DNA of 60,000 nucleotides from Chrysomallon squamiferum (taxonomy: Eukaryota; Mollusca; Gastropoda; Neomphalida; Peltospiridae). Each line of letters begins with the position of its first letter. Positions within the stretch are counted from its first letter, which is position 1. The stretch is taken from the NCBI GenBank assembly GCA_012295275.1, contig CM022675.1:9144193-9204192 (forward strand). Direction: 5' to 3'. Positions 16,873 through 36,159 of this stretch are shown piece after piece. The notes under the pieces were generated by a model. It had not been told where the DNA came from. It was given only the letters and a program-made list of their open reading frames with translations, and made no database searches. The position numbers were made by a program, and so were the translations under genes.

Positions 16873-17345
16873 AATACACTAATATACACTCACGCATACA
16901 CACATTTTGTTCATTCGTCCGTAAATTTCTATTTCTCTCTCTCTTTCTCTCTCCATCCGTCTCTCTGCTTGTCTGTCCACCCGTACTGACATTTAATCCA
17001 GCTTAATAACAAATAATAATATTTATATCCTGATCGAGTTAGAGGAAATTCACATTATCTCCCTTTGCTCATCTTTGGCAAGTTGAAAGGTGACTCAGCC
17101 TGTTCTAAACATTTTGTTCTCCTATAAATAATATAAATACATTTGTTCCATGACTTAAATAAGTAAATAAATAAATAAATAAATAAATCCAAATGCAAAA
17201 CCAACCAAACAACAGCAGTAGCAACAGCAACATCATTAATAAAAATAATAGTAACAACAACAACAACAGTGACATCATCATGCAGCAGCAGCAACAGTAA
17301 TAACAGTAACTACAATAGATGTCTCAAAAAAGCAACAAAATTAAG

Positions 17346-17347
<2 letters not shown>

Positions 17348-17431
<84 letters not shown>
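17348..17431. repeat. (AAT)n(AAAT)n compound microsatellite
   Basis: About 14 AAT units followed by about 9 AAAT units; minus-strand frames here read poly-Tyr and Ile/Tyr/Leu. Confidence 0.95.
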
Positions 17432-17436
<5 letters not shown>

Positions 17437-17671
17437 AAGAACAATAACAAAAATATATGTTCATTGACTTTTTATTGACGTTATTCAAAAGAAAGAAAAG
17501 CAACAGGTCTTCTATTTTCTGATTACTAGAGTCAACCACTTTTGTTTTTTTTTTTCCCAATCTAACCGAAGTTTACAGCAGGCGTAGCATCACCTTTCCT
17601 TGATTACTGACCGTTTTAAAAGAATATATGCACTCCATAGTTATCGATTGCTTTTGTTGTTAATAATATGT

Positions 17672-17812
<141 letters not shown>

Positions 17813-17855
17813 AAACACTGATGATACGAAAACTAATTTAGCCACAGCATACACT

Positions 17856-18408
17856 TCAACATGGCGATGCATCCTGGAACAGGTGATACACATTTACCAT
17901 GACGTAAGCAATGATTCCTCCAATCACACTTCCCGTCTGGATAGACACGCCCATCCAGATCATACTTTTTCTACCTCCTGGGCGAAGAATTCCTGCAATG
18001 GCCACTTCGCTGTATGTCCAGATTAACATGAGAATCACACATAGTACCATCTGAAAATAAAATTATTAAAAGCACAAAAATTCTGGAAAGACTGGTCCGA
18101 AAACATAACTATGAATGAATTCATTTGTCTAGCTAACTCTCTGTCTGCCTGCCTGTTTATGTGTTTTGGTTATTTATGTTTCTTATTTATTTTTCTTATT
18201 ATATGGTTTAGTTATTATTGTTATTATTATGTTGTTTGTTGTTTTTGTAATTGTTGTTGTCGTTGTTGTGTTGTTGTTGTTATACTGCTAAAATATATTT
18301 GTTGTTGTTTGATAAAAAAAAAAAAAGAAATCGACATAAACAACATTCTGGTACAGTTACTACTGCAACTACTGCTCCTACTGCTACTACTATTACTACT
18401 ACTATTAT

Positions 18409-18441
<33 letters not shown>

Positions 18442-19723
18442 AACGTTTACCAATAAGGGAGGTCCAGCTTCGTGGTCCACTAGAGGAGGATTAGGGCTCA
18501 TGGCGGCCATGTAGAAGAAGTATGCCGAGAGACCAGTATAGAGACCAGTAAGAACGGTCACGCCCACAATGGAGTACATGGGAAGGAAGAGACAGACGAG
18601 ACATCCAACTGGAAGAGCCACGGTCCCCAGAGTGTTGGAGAGATGATAAACCTTCAGACCGAACGGTAAGGAGAAATATGGCTGAATGGAAATGGTAACC
18701 GTAAAGAGAATTCCTTTCCAGCAGGTCTGAACCAGCAAGAAAATCAGAGTCTGAATCGAGACGGGTTTCCTTTCGTTCTTGGCAAATTCTTCTTCGAGGT
18801 CGGTCTTTGTCGTTGGTGCAGTTTTAGAGCAGACGTCGTTGATTTTTCTGTTAGCGACCTTTCTGTCAGGACAGTTTTGCAATATTCTGAATGCGATGGC
18901 TTCGATCTTTCATTCCTGCTTTGTCGATTGCTGTTTTTTCGAGACTGTAAGAACTCGCTCTCTTTTCGTTAGTGATTGAATTGCTGTAAGCACTCTTGCA
19001 AATATTGCACTTTGGAAAGCATATGATCAGAATGAAGGACCAGAGGGAAAGCATTAAGAACCACGCCAGAATAAGGAAGAAATACTTAACTGCAAAGACC
19101 GGAGGTGCAAATATACCAACGTCTCTGAACACTGTAACATTTTTCAAAGTGCCGTTCACCATCTTGGAAGCGTCGAAGCCGACGCTGACGCAGTTGATGT
19201 TGCCAGCTCCTTGTCCGAAAGCGACCAGAGCTGGTAGCAAAGAACTCAGACCCTCCCCGACGAAATACGAAGGCAAATATTCCGGTTTCAGCATCGCCAT
19301 GAACGACAGAAACGCCAACGATGACGTCGTGTCGACGAACGCCAGCATGAACGACAACCCAAACAGAGCCGTGGAGTGTTCCGTTCCACCCAAAACGCTC
19401 GTTTTGTCCCAGAAGAACGACAGCAACAAGCAGGCAATGATGCCAATAATGATGATTAAACACGAGGTGGGCTGCTCCACGTGTTTCCTAGGAAACATGC
19501 ACACGCACACAGCGAATATTATCGGTCCAAGGTTAGCTGCCTGCTGGATGAGGACAACGTAGCTGGACAGCGTCCATTTCTCTGGCAGGGTGGTGACAAA
19601 GATGGGCAGCTGGAGCCAGAGTCCACTCATATCCACCCATGACGCAATTCCTATAAAGCAAGCGAGGATGTGCATGACAATATACGTGTCTGAGATGTTC
19701 TGACAGATTTTGTTTTTAAACAT
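17856..19723 (-). CDS. Riboflavin transporter, SLC52A family, with a one-base frame break
   Basis: Plasma-membrane riboflavin uptake carrier, closest to vertebrate SLC52A3 in my reading. Two coding exons: 19723-18451 and 18050-17856 (stop TGA 17856-17858), joined in phase 0 across a GT-AG intron. Family blocks: GIASWVDMSGLWLQLP at residues 25-40, FVDTTSSLAFLSFM, FVGEGLSSLLPALVAFGQG from 154, then VSIQTLIFLLVQTCWKGIL, the C-terminal helices, and GRKSMIWMGVSIQTGSVIGG. With one base skipped, the length is 488 aa against 469 for human SLC52A3. Odd: the first exon is open in one frame to a TGA at 18866-18868 and continues in another frame from 18911 down, so a one-base shift lies at 18866-18912, in the weakly conserved loop between helices 6 and 7. 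Start ATG has a good context (GCCATGT). It is a real gene with an indel or assembly error, or a recent pseudogene. Confidence 0.9.
18358..18441. repeat. (ACT)n array next to a splice donor
   Basis: CTA/ACT trinucleotides ending 9 bp from the donor (18449-18450) of the transporter's first exon; on the transcript the intron begins GTAAACGTTG followed by TAG units. Confidence 0.9.
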
Positions 19724-20017
19724 GGCGACATCTATGAGTGCAGATGTTTAATTAGTTACTGGGTGTGCTGTCGCTGCCGTTGTTGTTGTTGTTGTTTGAG
19801 CTGTTATTTTATTATTATTATTTTTTATTTTTTTTGGTGACTGATATCTCTCTGCTGATTGTGTGCAGTCGTGTTCTCTTGACTAAAGTTGTGACAGTCG
19901 CTCATAACCTAAAAAAACAAAACAACAACAAAAAACAACGTTAAAATATAATATAGCATTTACAGATGTTATTCCTTTTCAGGATCATATGATGCTGATA
20001 TATAAAATTAGCATGCG

Positions 20018-20140
<123 letters not shown>

Positions 20141-20267
20141 TTATGCATATTTTAAGACAAAAGCTTAGATATTTCCAAAACCTTTTGAAAAATAGCATTT
20201 CACATCCAGACTATTAAAATTGATATAGTTATTTTCATACAGCAAACGGCTAATACATTTATTTATA

Positions 20268-20319
20268 ATAATAATGATGATGATGATGATGATAATAATA
20301 ATAATAATAATAATAGTAA

Positions 20320-20366
<47 letters not shown>
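20268..20366. repeat. (AAT)(GAT)(AAT)(AGT) compound array
   Basis: Blocks of AAT, GAT, AAT and about 15 AGT trinucleotides in succession. Confidence 0.9.
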
Positions 20367-21115
20367 ATGCATTAATAATTATTGATCATTAAAGCAGTTA
20401 CTGTGTTATCAAGTATTGCAGAATTAAAAATAATAACAATAACAAAAATAATAAATAAATAAATAAATATTGATCGGTAAAACAATATGCTACAAGTATC
20501 ATCACTATGTTATCGGTATATGAAATATGTTACAGGTGCAAAAAAAAAAAAAAAAAAAAGTAAAATAAATAAATGCATTTTTACGAATCAATAGGTATGA
20601 TTCAGATATGCAACAATAGATAAGCAGGTCTGAATAAAGGATGTTTGTGGACACCTGAATACACGTAAGAATATTCACCGCTGTGACATTAAACTATTTT
20701 CATAATCACGTATTGATTAACATATTCGTTCTGAATGCATAGGCCCATACCTGTAAATGTGCGCTGTAGATGATAAAAAAATGTAAAAAAATTAAAAAAA
20801 ACAACAACAACAGTTGAACAAATCCTAATTTACTTATTCATTTATTTTAATTTTTTAATTTATTAATTTAACTTTATTAATTTAAATTTATTAATTTAAA
20901 TTTATAATGTAAATTTATTAATTTTAATATATTAATTTATTAATTTAGATTTAACTTATTTATTTATACATACATACATACATATCTTTAGTATTTTTAT
21001 ATTAATTTATTTTTATTACCGTTACTATTACTGCTTGATATTTCAGTTGTTATTATATTTTTGTTTTTGTAGATGTTGTTGTACACGTTGCTATATGAAG
21101 ATATAATAAAATATA

Positions 21116-21116
<1 letters not shown>

Positions 21117-21204
<88 letters not shown>
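21117..21204. repeat. (GA)n microsatellite
   Basis: About 43 GA units with one early interruption. Confidence 0.97.
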
Positions 21205-21206
<2 letters not shown>

Positions 21207-21805
21207 ATGTCTGTTTAAAACAGTTCTAATCAGTTTGCTATTTTGGTTCGCAAACTCTGGTTAACAATAATAAATAATGGACAAAGCTTACGTTTTTGAA
21301 AAAAATTTACTTTTGTTGTTGGGAAAATAATGGTTTTCTTTGTGTTTATGATACGACCTTTTGAACTGTTCCTAACAGCCTCGATATCGCATTTGTAAAG
21401 ATTCAGTAATATTACAAGGTCGGACAATTTCTATCTAGAAGGACCCAATAAGCATGAATGATTTTTATTCACTTTTTATCTCCATTTTTTTTATTGTTAT
21501 TGATGCAGAATTTATCTTTTTTATTTTTTATTTATTTGTTAACCTTTTTGGATTGTATTTGTTATTGATTTATTTGTTTATCTTTTAATTTATTTATTTA
21601 ATGATTTTTTTTTTTAAATGTTTTCAATTATTTGTTTATCTTTTTATATTTATTCGTTTGTATTTTGGTTTTGATGATGATGACGATGGTGATGATGATG
21701 ATAATGATAATAATAATAATAAAACACTTGTTTTTACTTGTAATGAACGGTAGATGGTTGCGGTTTTTTCTTTCTGTTCTTTTCCCTTGGTAACGATAGA
21801 AGCAG

Positions 21806-21807
<2 letters not shown>

Positions 21808-21901
<94 letters not shown>
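21808..21901. repeat. (CT)n(CA)n compound microsatellite
   Basis: About 36 CT units followed by about 11 CA units. The 'proteins' read here are Arg-Glu and Cys-Val dipeptide artefacts. Confidence 0.97.
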
Positions 21902-21902
<1 letters not shown>

Positions 21903-21949
21903 ATATATCTGATTTTATAGAATTGTTCTGATATACTTTGGTATACCTT

Positions 21950-22180
21950 GCTGCTACTACTGTTACTGCTATTATTATTCCTGCTACTACTACTACTATT
22001 ACTATTATTACTGCTACTACTACAACTACTACCACTGCTGCTACTGCTTTTGCTCTTGTTTATAATAATAATAATAATAGTGCACGATTTATCAGTTTGG
22101 ATGATTAACAATCCGATTTTGAGTATTTTAGCGACTAAGTTTATCAGAAATAGATAAAAATAAATACATAAATAAATAAA

Positions 22181-22241
<61 letters not shown>
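21950..22241. repeat. Trinucleotide-rich stretch (ACT/GCT, then AAT)
   Basis: Degenerate CTA/CTG trinucleotides to about 22050, then AAT at 22062-22080 and a longer AAT array at 22187-22241, with about 60 bp of unique sequence between. Confidence 0.85.
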
Positions 22242-24082
22242 TAAATAAAACAATTAGTTAAAAACAAATAGACAGACAGAAGGACGAACAAAGAACAAAA
22301 AATATATATAAATAAAGTTATTTTCATAATTTATTGTTATTATTATTAATTAATTAATTTATTTATTTATGTATTTATTTTTATCTATTTCTGAAAAATC
22401 TAGTCGCTAAAATACTCAAAAATCGCATTCTCGATAACCCAAACTGAGAAACCATGCATGACTTATAAATGTTGCAATCTTATCTACTACGTTTTTAAAA
22501 GTACTACTTACCTTCCACGTTTAGTAGACGACATTATTAAACCCAGACGTGATGTCAAAAGCAGACGACAAATGTCATAAACAACCGTCTGTTCAAGATA
22601 TCGAGATTTCTTACAGTTAGCAGTTTTTTTTTTAAAAGGAACAATTGAAGCGTGAAAAATATTACAGGTAATAAAAGTTTTACTCTCTGACATGCGTATT
22701 TCCTTTCTTTTCTTTGCTCGATTTTTATTTTTATTTTTATTATTTTTTTATTAAAGTACTATCGGTAATCTTTAACTGTAAGTTATCAAGGGCAGATCTT
22801 TTTTCTTTTCAAACAGACAGCTTAGGTCTGTTTTCATGAAAATTACTTTAATGTAGTTTTATTTTTATTTTTATTGCTGTTTTTGTTTAATTAGTATTAT
22901 TTTAAGGTCATTTTTATATAATTTATTATTAACCGTTCCTATGTGACCAGAATATCTTTGTTTTTGGGGGATTTGGGGCTTTTGTTCTCGTTATTGTTAT
23001 TCTTTAGGACAGGACTCATTTATTTATTTATTATATATATATTTTTTTAATTATTTTTTTTTATATTAATTTTTTAATAATAACAATAAAATTATAAAGT
23101 TAAAACAAATTTTAAATTCTAAAAATAAATATACTCCCACCGCCAAACTAAACCTGTTCCTATACACAGAATTTTAATTTAATTTAATTTTATTTTTATA
23201 CATGAAATTCTGTTAACGAGGAAAACACATACCATGGACTTTAATAAATTACATGTGCGACAATGAGTGGAACGGGAAATGTTTTGCGCACCGATGTAGA
23301 CTAACCGCAAACAGTCAAACTGCCCAATTTAAAAATAAAAAAACAAAATTTTAAAAGAAAAGGTAAGATCATTAATGGGGTTTGATCCTGTGGTGTTTTA
23401 TTCGTCAGCCGGGTGAGCCTTTTCACAACGTACCCAAAACAGATTCCCCATGTCAGTCAGTTCAACTGAACCGGTTACGCTTTAACGTCACGGTTTTTTA
23501 ACGTTTCACTCGCTGAATAGAAAACATTTTTTTTTTTTTTTAAATTCTATTTTTAGAAGTATTTTGAATACGCTGCAGAAAAACATTCAATTTGCAAGAC
23601 ATTGCTTTAAAGCCAGAGATTTTGCTTTGAAAAAAAATAATTAAAAAAAAAAAAAATAAAAATAAAATCAAAACAAGAGACGTTTATTCAAGACTCTTTT
23701 CAAAGAACATAACAAAATGAAGATAGCGAGAGAAACCTACTTTGTTGACACACCGTGTATGTAAAGCTGGAAGAATAAATATGTAAAAGCTGTTTTGCAA
23801 ACTGCGAAGGCCAAGTTGAAGAGTTGTAGGTTAAAATTAGTAAATAAGGTCAAGGACAAAAATAGGAAATTGACTACTGAGGTCAACTGTAAGGGAGGCT
23901 TGTGACACGGAACAAGGGTGTCATGGGAAATGGGCTTTATATGACCATCATGTGTTGACGTTTGTGTGTATAGGTATGCACCTGAGTACGAACGTACAAA
24001 TGTAAAATATATTAATATATATGTGTGTGTATGTGTGTTTATATATGTATGTATAATGAGTGTGTGTGAATATGTGTGTGTG

Positions 24083-24085
<3 letters not shown>

Positions 24086-24125
<40 letters not shown>
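24086..24125. repeat. (GA)n microsatellite
   Basis: About 20 GA units after a TGTG-rich stretch. Confidence 0.95.
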
Positions 24126-24129
<4 letters not shown>

Positions 24130-25104
24130 AAATAAGCAGAACCGGTCCTTCCATTATATCAACATGACAGGCAGCTAGGGCGCAGTCCTGTGAGAGGTTC
24201 ATTATTGACTTTTTAATGGTCACACCTCTATACAAAGTATTGTTTTAAGTTCATTTGCCCCAAAATGCGGGATATCAGGGCCACTTGCCTATCAGTGAAA
24301 ATCGTGCCTTTAATATGGGGATACTGTCTGCGTATTGAGATACTTACTCTTGCAGTTTAAAATAAATTTAGCAGTTTCAAGTCTTATACTTTTTTTTTTT
24401 TTTCTACAAAACGTTTTTAAAACTCAAAATTTGCCATTTTATTTTTGAGGGGGAGGGTAGAGTCTGGTCTGGCCCTGACAATACATTGTACTTTGGTTTG
24501 AATAAGATCACACCCGGATAAAGGGGTAAAGCAAACAGTTAAAGTGATGCAAACTCACGTGTACGTGACCGTCCTCGTAAATAAGATGCTAAAGGGACTG
24601 GCAAGTTTATAGTCCAGCGTCTGGGTACAAATTCGAAAACCTGACTTTGAAAAAAGTCGCTAACAATACCCTTGCAATAATGATAATGATGGTGTGATGA
24701 TCTTAATAATAATAACAACAACAACAATAAATAAATAAATATTAACGATGACGATGATGATAATAAATACACAATCAAACAAACAAATAAATAAAAATAC
24801 ATATTTTTCATGTGAATGTACACTCTGAAATGTGTAGATTTACAAACAGTTCATTTGCATATATTGGAAAAAATAAAGCATGCAGAAATATTAATGTGTA
24901 TTGGTATCCATGAGTACTTATGCCTGATTTATGTAAAATCTGTGCTAATTTATTCAGTAATAATAATAATAATAACAGTAACAACAACAACAATAATAAT
25001 AAAGAATTTATATACTTTATGATTAAATTTAATATAATCGCACGACTTAATACACTTGCAGAAACAAAACCAAACAAAGCAAAATATAAACATGGTTAGT
25101 GTGG

Positions 25105-25139
<35 letters not shown>

Positions 25140-25249
25140 TGTTTGTGTTTGTGTGTGTGTAGGTCCCTGTGTGTGTGTATGTCTCTGTGTTTGTGTTTGT
25201 ATATGCATATATGTATTTAGGACTGTATATTCTCTGTCTTATGATTAGA

Positions 25250-25417
25250 TTCTACACATAGACAATGTTCCGGAAAGCACAGGCACAGGAGTACAAAGTC
25301 CAGTCACGACCTCGTAAATCCAGTTAATTGCCACTGACGAGACTCGAACGTATGGCACCCATTCGCTCGCACTCCGTAAGCGGACGACAACGATACCACT
25401 AAGCCAACAATACAGCC
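25250..25417 (-). mobile_element. tRNA-derived SINE (minus strand)
   Basis: On the minus strand the element begins near GGCTGTATTG at 25417, with an RNA polymerase III box A-like TGGCTTAGTGGT (25395-25406) and box B-like CGTTCGAGTCTC (about 25338-25349), about 45 nt apart as in tRNA-derived SINEs. A non-tRNA body follows to about 25250. The tRNA-like part does not fold as an obviously functional tRNA (no clear paired acceptor ends), and target-site duplications are not evident, so the ends are approximate. Confidence 0.7.
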
Positions 25418-25778
25418 TTATATAAATATTCACGTATGTGTGTGTGTGTATATATATGTATTTATGTATGTATGAATGTATAGGCCTATGCACGTACGTA
25501 TGAATATATGTTTGTATATAGAAATACGAAAACGTGAAGATCAGTGGCCAGTAACAGAAGATTTCATATTAAATCTGACCTTCCAGTATTATAATGCAGA
25601 TCTCAAGAACTGATAATTTCATGATACTCATCTAGAGTTTTAGGCATTCACAAACGATTATTTAAATCGTTTACTGTGTAGACAATACTGTGATTTTCCT
25701 CAGGACATGGTTAATGGACAAACGGACATCATAAAGATAAACATAACGAGGTGTATGCACGCACGTACATTTACACAC

Positions 25779-25781
<3 letters not shown>

Positions 25782-25834
<53 letters not shown>

Positions 25835-25860
25835 AATAAATAAATAAATAAAATAATTAA
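25782..25860. repeat. (AAT)n(AAAT)n microsatellite
   Basis: About 15 AAT units followed by about 7 AAAT units. Confidence 0.95.
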
Positions 25861-27069
25861 TAAAATACAGTAGCAGTAGTAAACAGTAAATTAGTATTTT
25901 TTAGTATTTATTTATTTATTTGTTAACTACTTGTATAGCTATTCTTTTTATTAGTATTAAAACATTATAGACGAAATATAATGTTTAATAAAAAAAAAAA
26001 AAAAAAAAAAAATGTGCTGATATCGAGCTGAGCTACGATTAAAACATAACCCCAAATTTGTGGAAACGTTCACTTTTTGAAACGCGGTACGTACACCATT
26101 TCCTTTCAAATAGATCCAATAATTACAGAACATAATATACATCGATACCGGGAACAGTCTAGAAAAACAGAACCCGGAATAACAACAGGTGCTGTTTCAC
26201 GTGCTTGTCAGCTTCACTCAAATATTTCAAGGAATTGAAGTACGTGTAAATATTTATATTTCTTTGAATCAGTTTTGCATGCAAATGATTTGTGATTGTT
26301 AACAAGGTTTTATAATAATGAAAAATTAAGGTTTATGTGTCGAGCGGCGTTTTATTTTTTAAAGCAGTCGCCATGTTTGTTGTTATTTAGATAGTCGATT
26401 AGACCTATTCTGCTAACGGTAGTTCATCATTATTACGAATATTTCTTTTTCTTAAATTATTATTTTTAATAATCCGTAAATAATAATAATAATAATAATA
26501 ATATAATAATAAATGATTTATTCGTTTAAATTTTTCTCATTTAATAGTTTAAAAACTTTAAATTTTAAATTATTTTAAATTATTGATGACAGAAATTGAT
26601 TAAGGCGTTTGTTCGACAGCAATAAATAATATGTATTAATCATAATTTTATGCTCCAAATTGTAGATTTTTAGATTTTATCTTCCATGGCATCATATATA
26701 TTATGATTATTATTATTTATAGCTGACATATTTATCTCCCATTTGTTTGCATCTGTTGTATGTGGCGTTTTTGTTAAAATTAATGTCGAATCGCAAATTT
26801 ACACATGGTTAATGTTTAAATGTACCATACATTATTTTTAATTATTTAATTTTCATTTATTGTCTAAATACGTTGAACAAAATTAAAAAAACAAAAACAA
26901 ACCCAAAACGCCAACAAATTCTTGTCATTATGTACGTACATAAACGTACGTATACATGGTTTTAAAAATATATATATATATATATATAAAAAATAATGAT
27001 TTGCTTTATATTAAGCAAGTTGTGTTGTTAATATTAATGACTTTACACTTAGTTGAAGTTTTGATATAA

Positions 27070-27173
<104 letters not shown>

Positions 27174-27218
27174 AGTTGTTGTTGTTGTTGTTTTTCCCCA
27201 GCAGAATATTTTAACAAG

Positions 27219-32638
<5,420 letters not shown>

Positions 32639-33080
32639 CAGCTGTTACTATGGAAACGATCGTTTTGCAGTCTTCGTATTAATTCTCAGATGTTTTTATT
32701 TTTTTTATATTTGAAATTTTTTTTTTTTTAAAGTAAAACGAATGAGAACAAACACAAAGTTTTGTGGATCTTAACTGAAAATGGTTGACTAAGAAAATAT
32801 TTTAGTTACAAAATTGTATTTGATGTTATACTGAAGTTAAAAGGTAGGAAATTTATTTTGGGACTAAGACTAAGGAATGACACAATTAAATGTTGAAAAC
32901 ATAGAAATAATAAAATCATTTAAGTTTTGGATAAAAAGTTATTAAATATTTAAACTATATTTCTAAATATAGATTCTGAAAAGAGTTGAAATAGTTTATT
33001 TTTTCAGAATTAAAAGTGAATCTAAATTTTATTTTCAATACAATTTTCAATAAAAACTTAACCTTTTCAAAGATAATTTG

Positions 33081-33115
<35 letters not shown>

Positions 33116-33752
33116 TTCAGGGTAAAGAAATCCATATTTTTAAACCATAATATATATGTTTAAAAAACAGTTGAAATCAAATTTTGTTACTAGATCTCAC
33201 TTTTGAAATTTCAGTTTAAAAAATAAAACTGAATTTCATTTAATTGCAACTGATAACTATTTTCATATTGAATATTTATATTTTTAAGCATTATTAAAAA
33301 GTTCCAAGCAATAAAAACAAAAACCCAGTATTAATGCACTATATTCCCCTATTTATTACTTATTATAACTTCCATCCACTTGCTCTTTCACATTCTGCCA
33401 TATATTGTTTCATAATATTCTCTATGTATATACAAGTACATTTATATTTTTATGTTGCTTTAGTTTTACAAAAAGTGATTTTATGTCTGAAAGTTTACAT
33501 TTATCGTACAGTTTTATTTTTCATTTTGTTGGGTATTTTCTAATGCCACTTTGTTTTCTGTGCAATAATTTGAAATTAGGATGTTTGTTTTTTAAATTTC
33601 TGGTTGTGATTTTTTGTGTAGTCTTTTAGTATTTAGTAGGATTTATTTATTTTATTTTTTTTTTTTTTTTTTTTTACTTCTGTGAAAGTAGTGTATGAGA
33701 TTATGATTAAGGATATTTGGATATATTATTGTTTTTGTTATTACAATTATTA

Positions 33753-33754
<2 letters not shown>

Positions 33755-33808
<54 letters not shown>

Positions 33809-33832
33809 GTTATTGTTGTTGTTGTTGTTGTA
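33755..33832. repeat. (ATT)n then (GTT)n array
   Basis: About 18 ATT units followed by GTT units, downstream of TMBIM4. Confidence 0.9.
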
Positions 33833-34379
33833 AAAACATGTTTTTTTTCAAAATGTGTTTATTTGCTATTTTTACATTTTAACCTGATTTGCTCTTCAGT
33901 TAATACTTTTTAGCAAAAATAATATTTCAAGTGAATGAAAATAATAATTCCAGTGTTTTTACAGGAGACAGAAAGAAGAAAATTAAATATTGTGATTAAT
34001 TTAAAATTGTCTTCCATAACGACTAAGATAAAATGAACAAAATTGTTGATTTGGTGTATGACCTTAAAAAAAAAAAAATGGTGGAAGAAGATGATTTGGG
34101 TTTTCATTTGTTGTTGTGATATATTTGTACTCACTGTTGCATCATTCCTACCAAAATAATTTCTGTTTTTAAGAATTTTTGCTTTAAAGATGGTATTTGT
34201 TGTATTATTTAAATGTGACATTTGTTACAGTTGATATCTTCCACATCATTCCAAAGTAACTACTTCCAGTTTACAAACCAAATGTCATGAATACCAGTGT
34301 TGTCTATTTTATATATTTTACTTCTTGTATGAATTTCATTTTTGTTATTTGGTATAGATTTAAGAATTGATTTGATTTC

Positions 34380-34610
34380 ACAAGAAGGTCTTTGATTGGT
34401 GCTATTGTCTTTATATTTAATAAAATGTTATTGGTGGAACTATCTTTGTTAAATAAAATTTGATTGGTGGAATTATTTCTTTTTAAAAGATGGATATTGA
34501 TTGGTGCTAAATAATGGAATGGGTTTGTTAACTAGGATTTTATTGGTGGTAATGGATTAATTAAGGTGTGGACTTTTTCAGTTATGGGTAATTGGTAGAA
34601 TAGGTTTTCG
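34380..34610 (+). repeat. Diverged ATTGGTGG-containing repeat, about six copies
   Basis: Cores GATTGGTGC, TATTGGTGG, GATTGGTGG, GATTGGTGC, TATTGGTGG and AATTGGTAG recur every 33-50 bp, each near a TTTGTTAAATAAA-like or TAATGG flank. It looks like an old minisatellite rather than a promoter. Confidence 0.5.
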
Positions 34611-36159
34611 TTGTTAAAATATATTTTGTTAAATGGAATGTAAATAATTGAATTTTGATACGTTTTTTCAAATGATTTCTTTTTTAATGCCGTCAAACCA
34701 TGTAAATACTCAAAAGTTAAATTTGTTTAAAATATTAAAATTTATAAATTCTTAAAACTTTCACTTAAAATTAATAAAACTGAATAGTAATAGTTGTAAT
34801 TTAAAAAGGTACATTCTTGTTTTCTAAAGGAGTCATTATTATTATTATATATGTAACGTCCATGAAGATTATTATTATTATTTTTTAAAATATTTTTTAG
34901 CAAATAATTATTTTCTAAAAAGTGTTTATTTACATTCAAGGTTTATTTTTTTTTATTTTAACGGTCTTTTCAACAGTTGTGTAATAATAATACTGTTTAT
35001 TATAATATTAAACTGTAGTATTTAAATTTTTTAAATGTAATTTAGCAGTGAAAATGAAGTGTAAATAAACAAATGTATAACACGATTATTTTTAGTTTTG
35101 GATAAAGATAATTATTATTAATGTTATTATTGGTTATGGATTTAGCAATTTACATTTACTTGCAAAATATATTAAAGTAATTCGTCTTAAGTCTTTTTGT
35201 TTGAAACAGGTGAAGGCAGATCTGAACCTCTAAAAATTATTTTTATAAATACAATCTCATGAATTTTTTAACATTTAAAATTCATAATAAAAATTTGTTG
35301 TGTATATATAAATTAAATATATATAGCATTAACATTACTGCAAATAATGGATTTAATACCAGTAATCCAGATGTTTTGAAAATCAGTATAAAAACTAGCA
35401 GCAGCAAAACATTTGAAACTTTTTCAGCATTCACTTTTGGTGAAGAGTTAATTTGCATTTATATATCAGTTTGCTAGTCTTGATGAAAAAACACACCACT
35501 GTTCAGAATTTATTTGAAAAATATTTTCATTGTCAGTGGTTGTATCATAATCAAATGAAGTCTGAATATGTATATCATATCTAGTCAAATATGTGCATTT
35601 ATTTAAAAAAAACAATTTTATTTATTGTTGAAGATGGAAATGTTAAAATCATTCTTGAAGTTTTCTTTAGCCAAAACGATTGTTAAATATGTAAAGAGTT
35701 TAATTTTTTTAGACATTTGTCTTGTTATATATTTTTCTCTATGGTGAAGATGTATATATTACTAGTTGCATAATGTCCAGTATTCTTCTTTTATCCAAAT
35801 ATATTTTTGGTTTTATAAATGCAAATAAATTGTTTAAAAAAAAAACCTGTTGTTGTTATTACAGTGAACCTAACAAGTGGTTTTGAAATATAAAATGTTT
35901 AAGGTTTTTAAGAAATCCAGAAATGTGTAGCTAATGTAGCTGTGACTTTAATAATTAATAAAAATTTAACATTATTGATTTTAAAAATGGTAATAAAATT
36001 CTGGTTTCAACAGTTCAAATAAAGTTTTGTATAAAAAGTACCCATTTAAAGCGCTATGGCTTACAAATTACAAACAGTAAATATTTAAAAGAATTAAAAA
36101 AACAAAACAGCATTAATGGATTAAATAATTTAATTTCTGATTTTTTTTCATATTTATTT

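Noticed and set aside
18866-19030. A small intron (about 49 bp, GTGCTT...CTTACAG with a CTAAC branch-like site) explaining the transporter frame break
   Set aside because: It would place translation in the second frame upstream of an in-frame TGA at about 18910-18912, so it does not rescue the protein.
18996-19562. 188-residue plus-strand frame
   Set aside because: Antisense shadow of the riboflavin transporter exon.
25338-25417. A functional tRNA gene
   Set aside because: Box A and B are present but the acceptor-stem ends do not pair convincingly and a non-tRNA body follows; a SINE is more likely.
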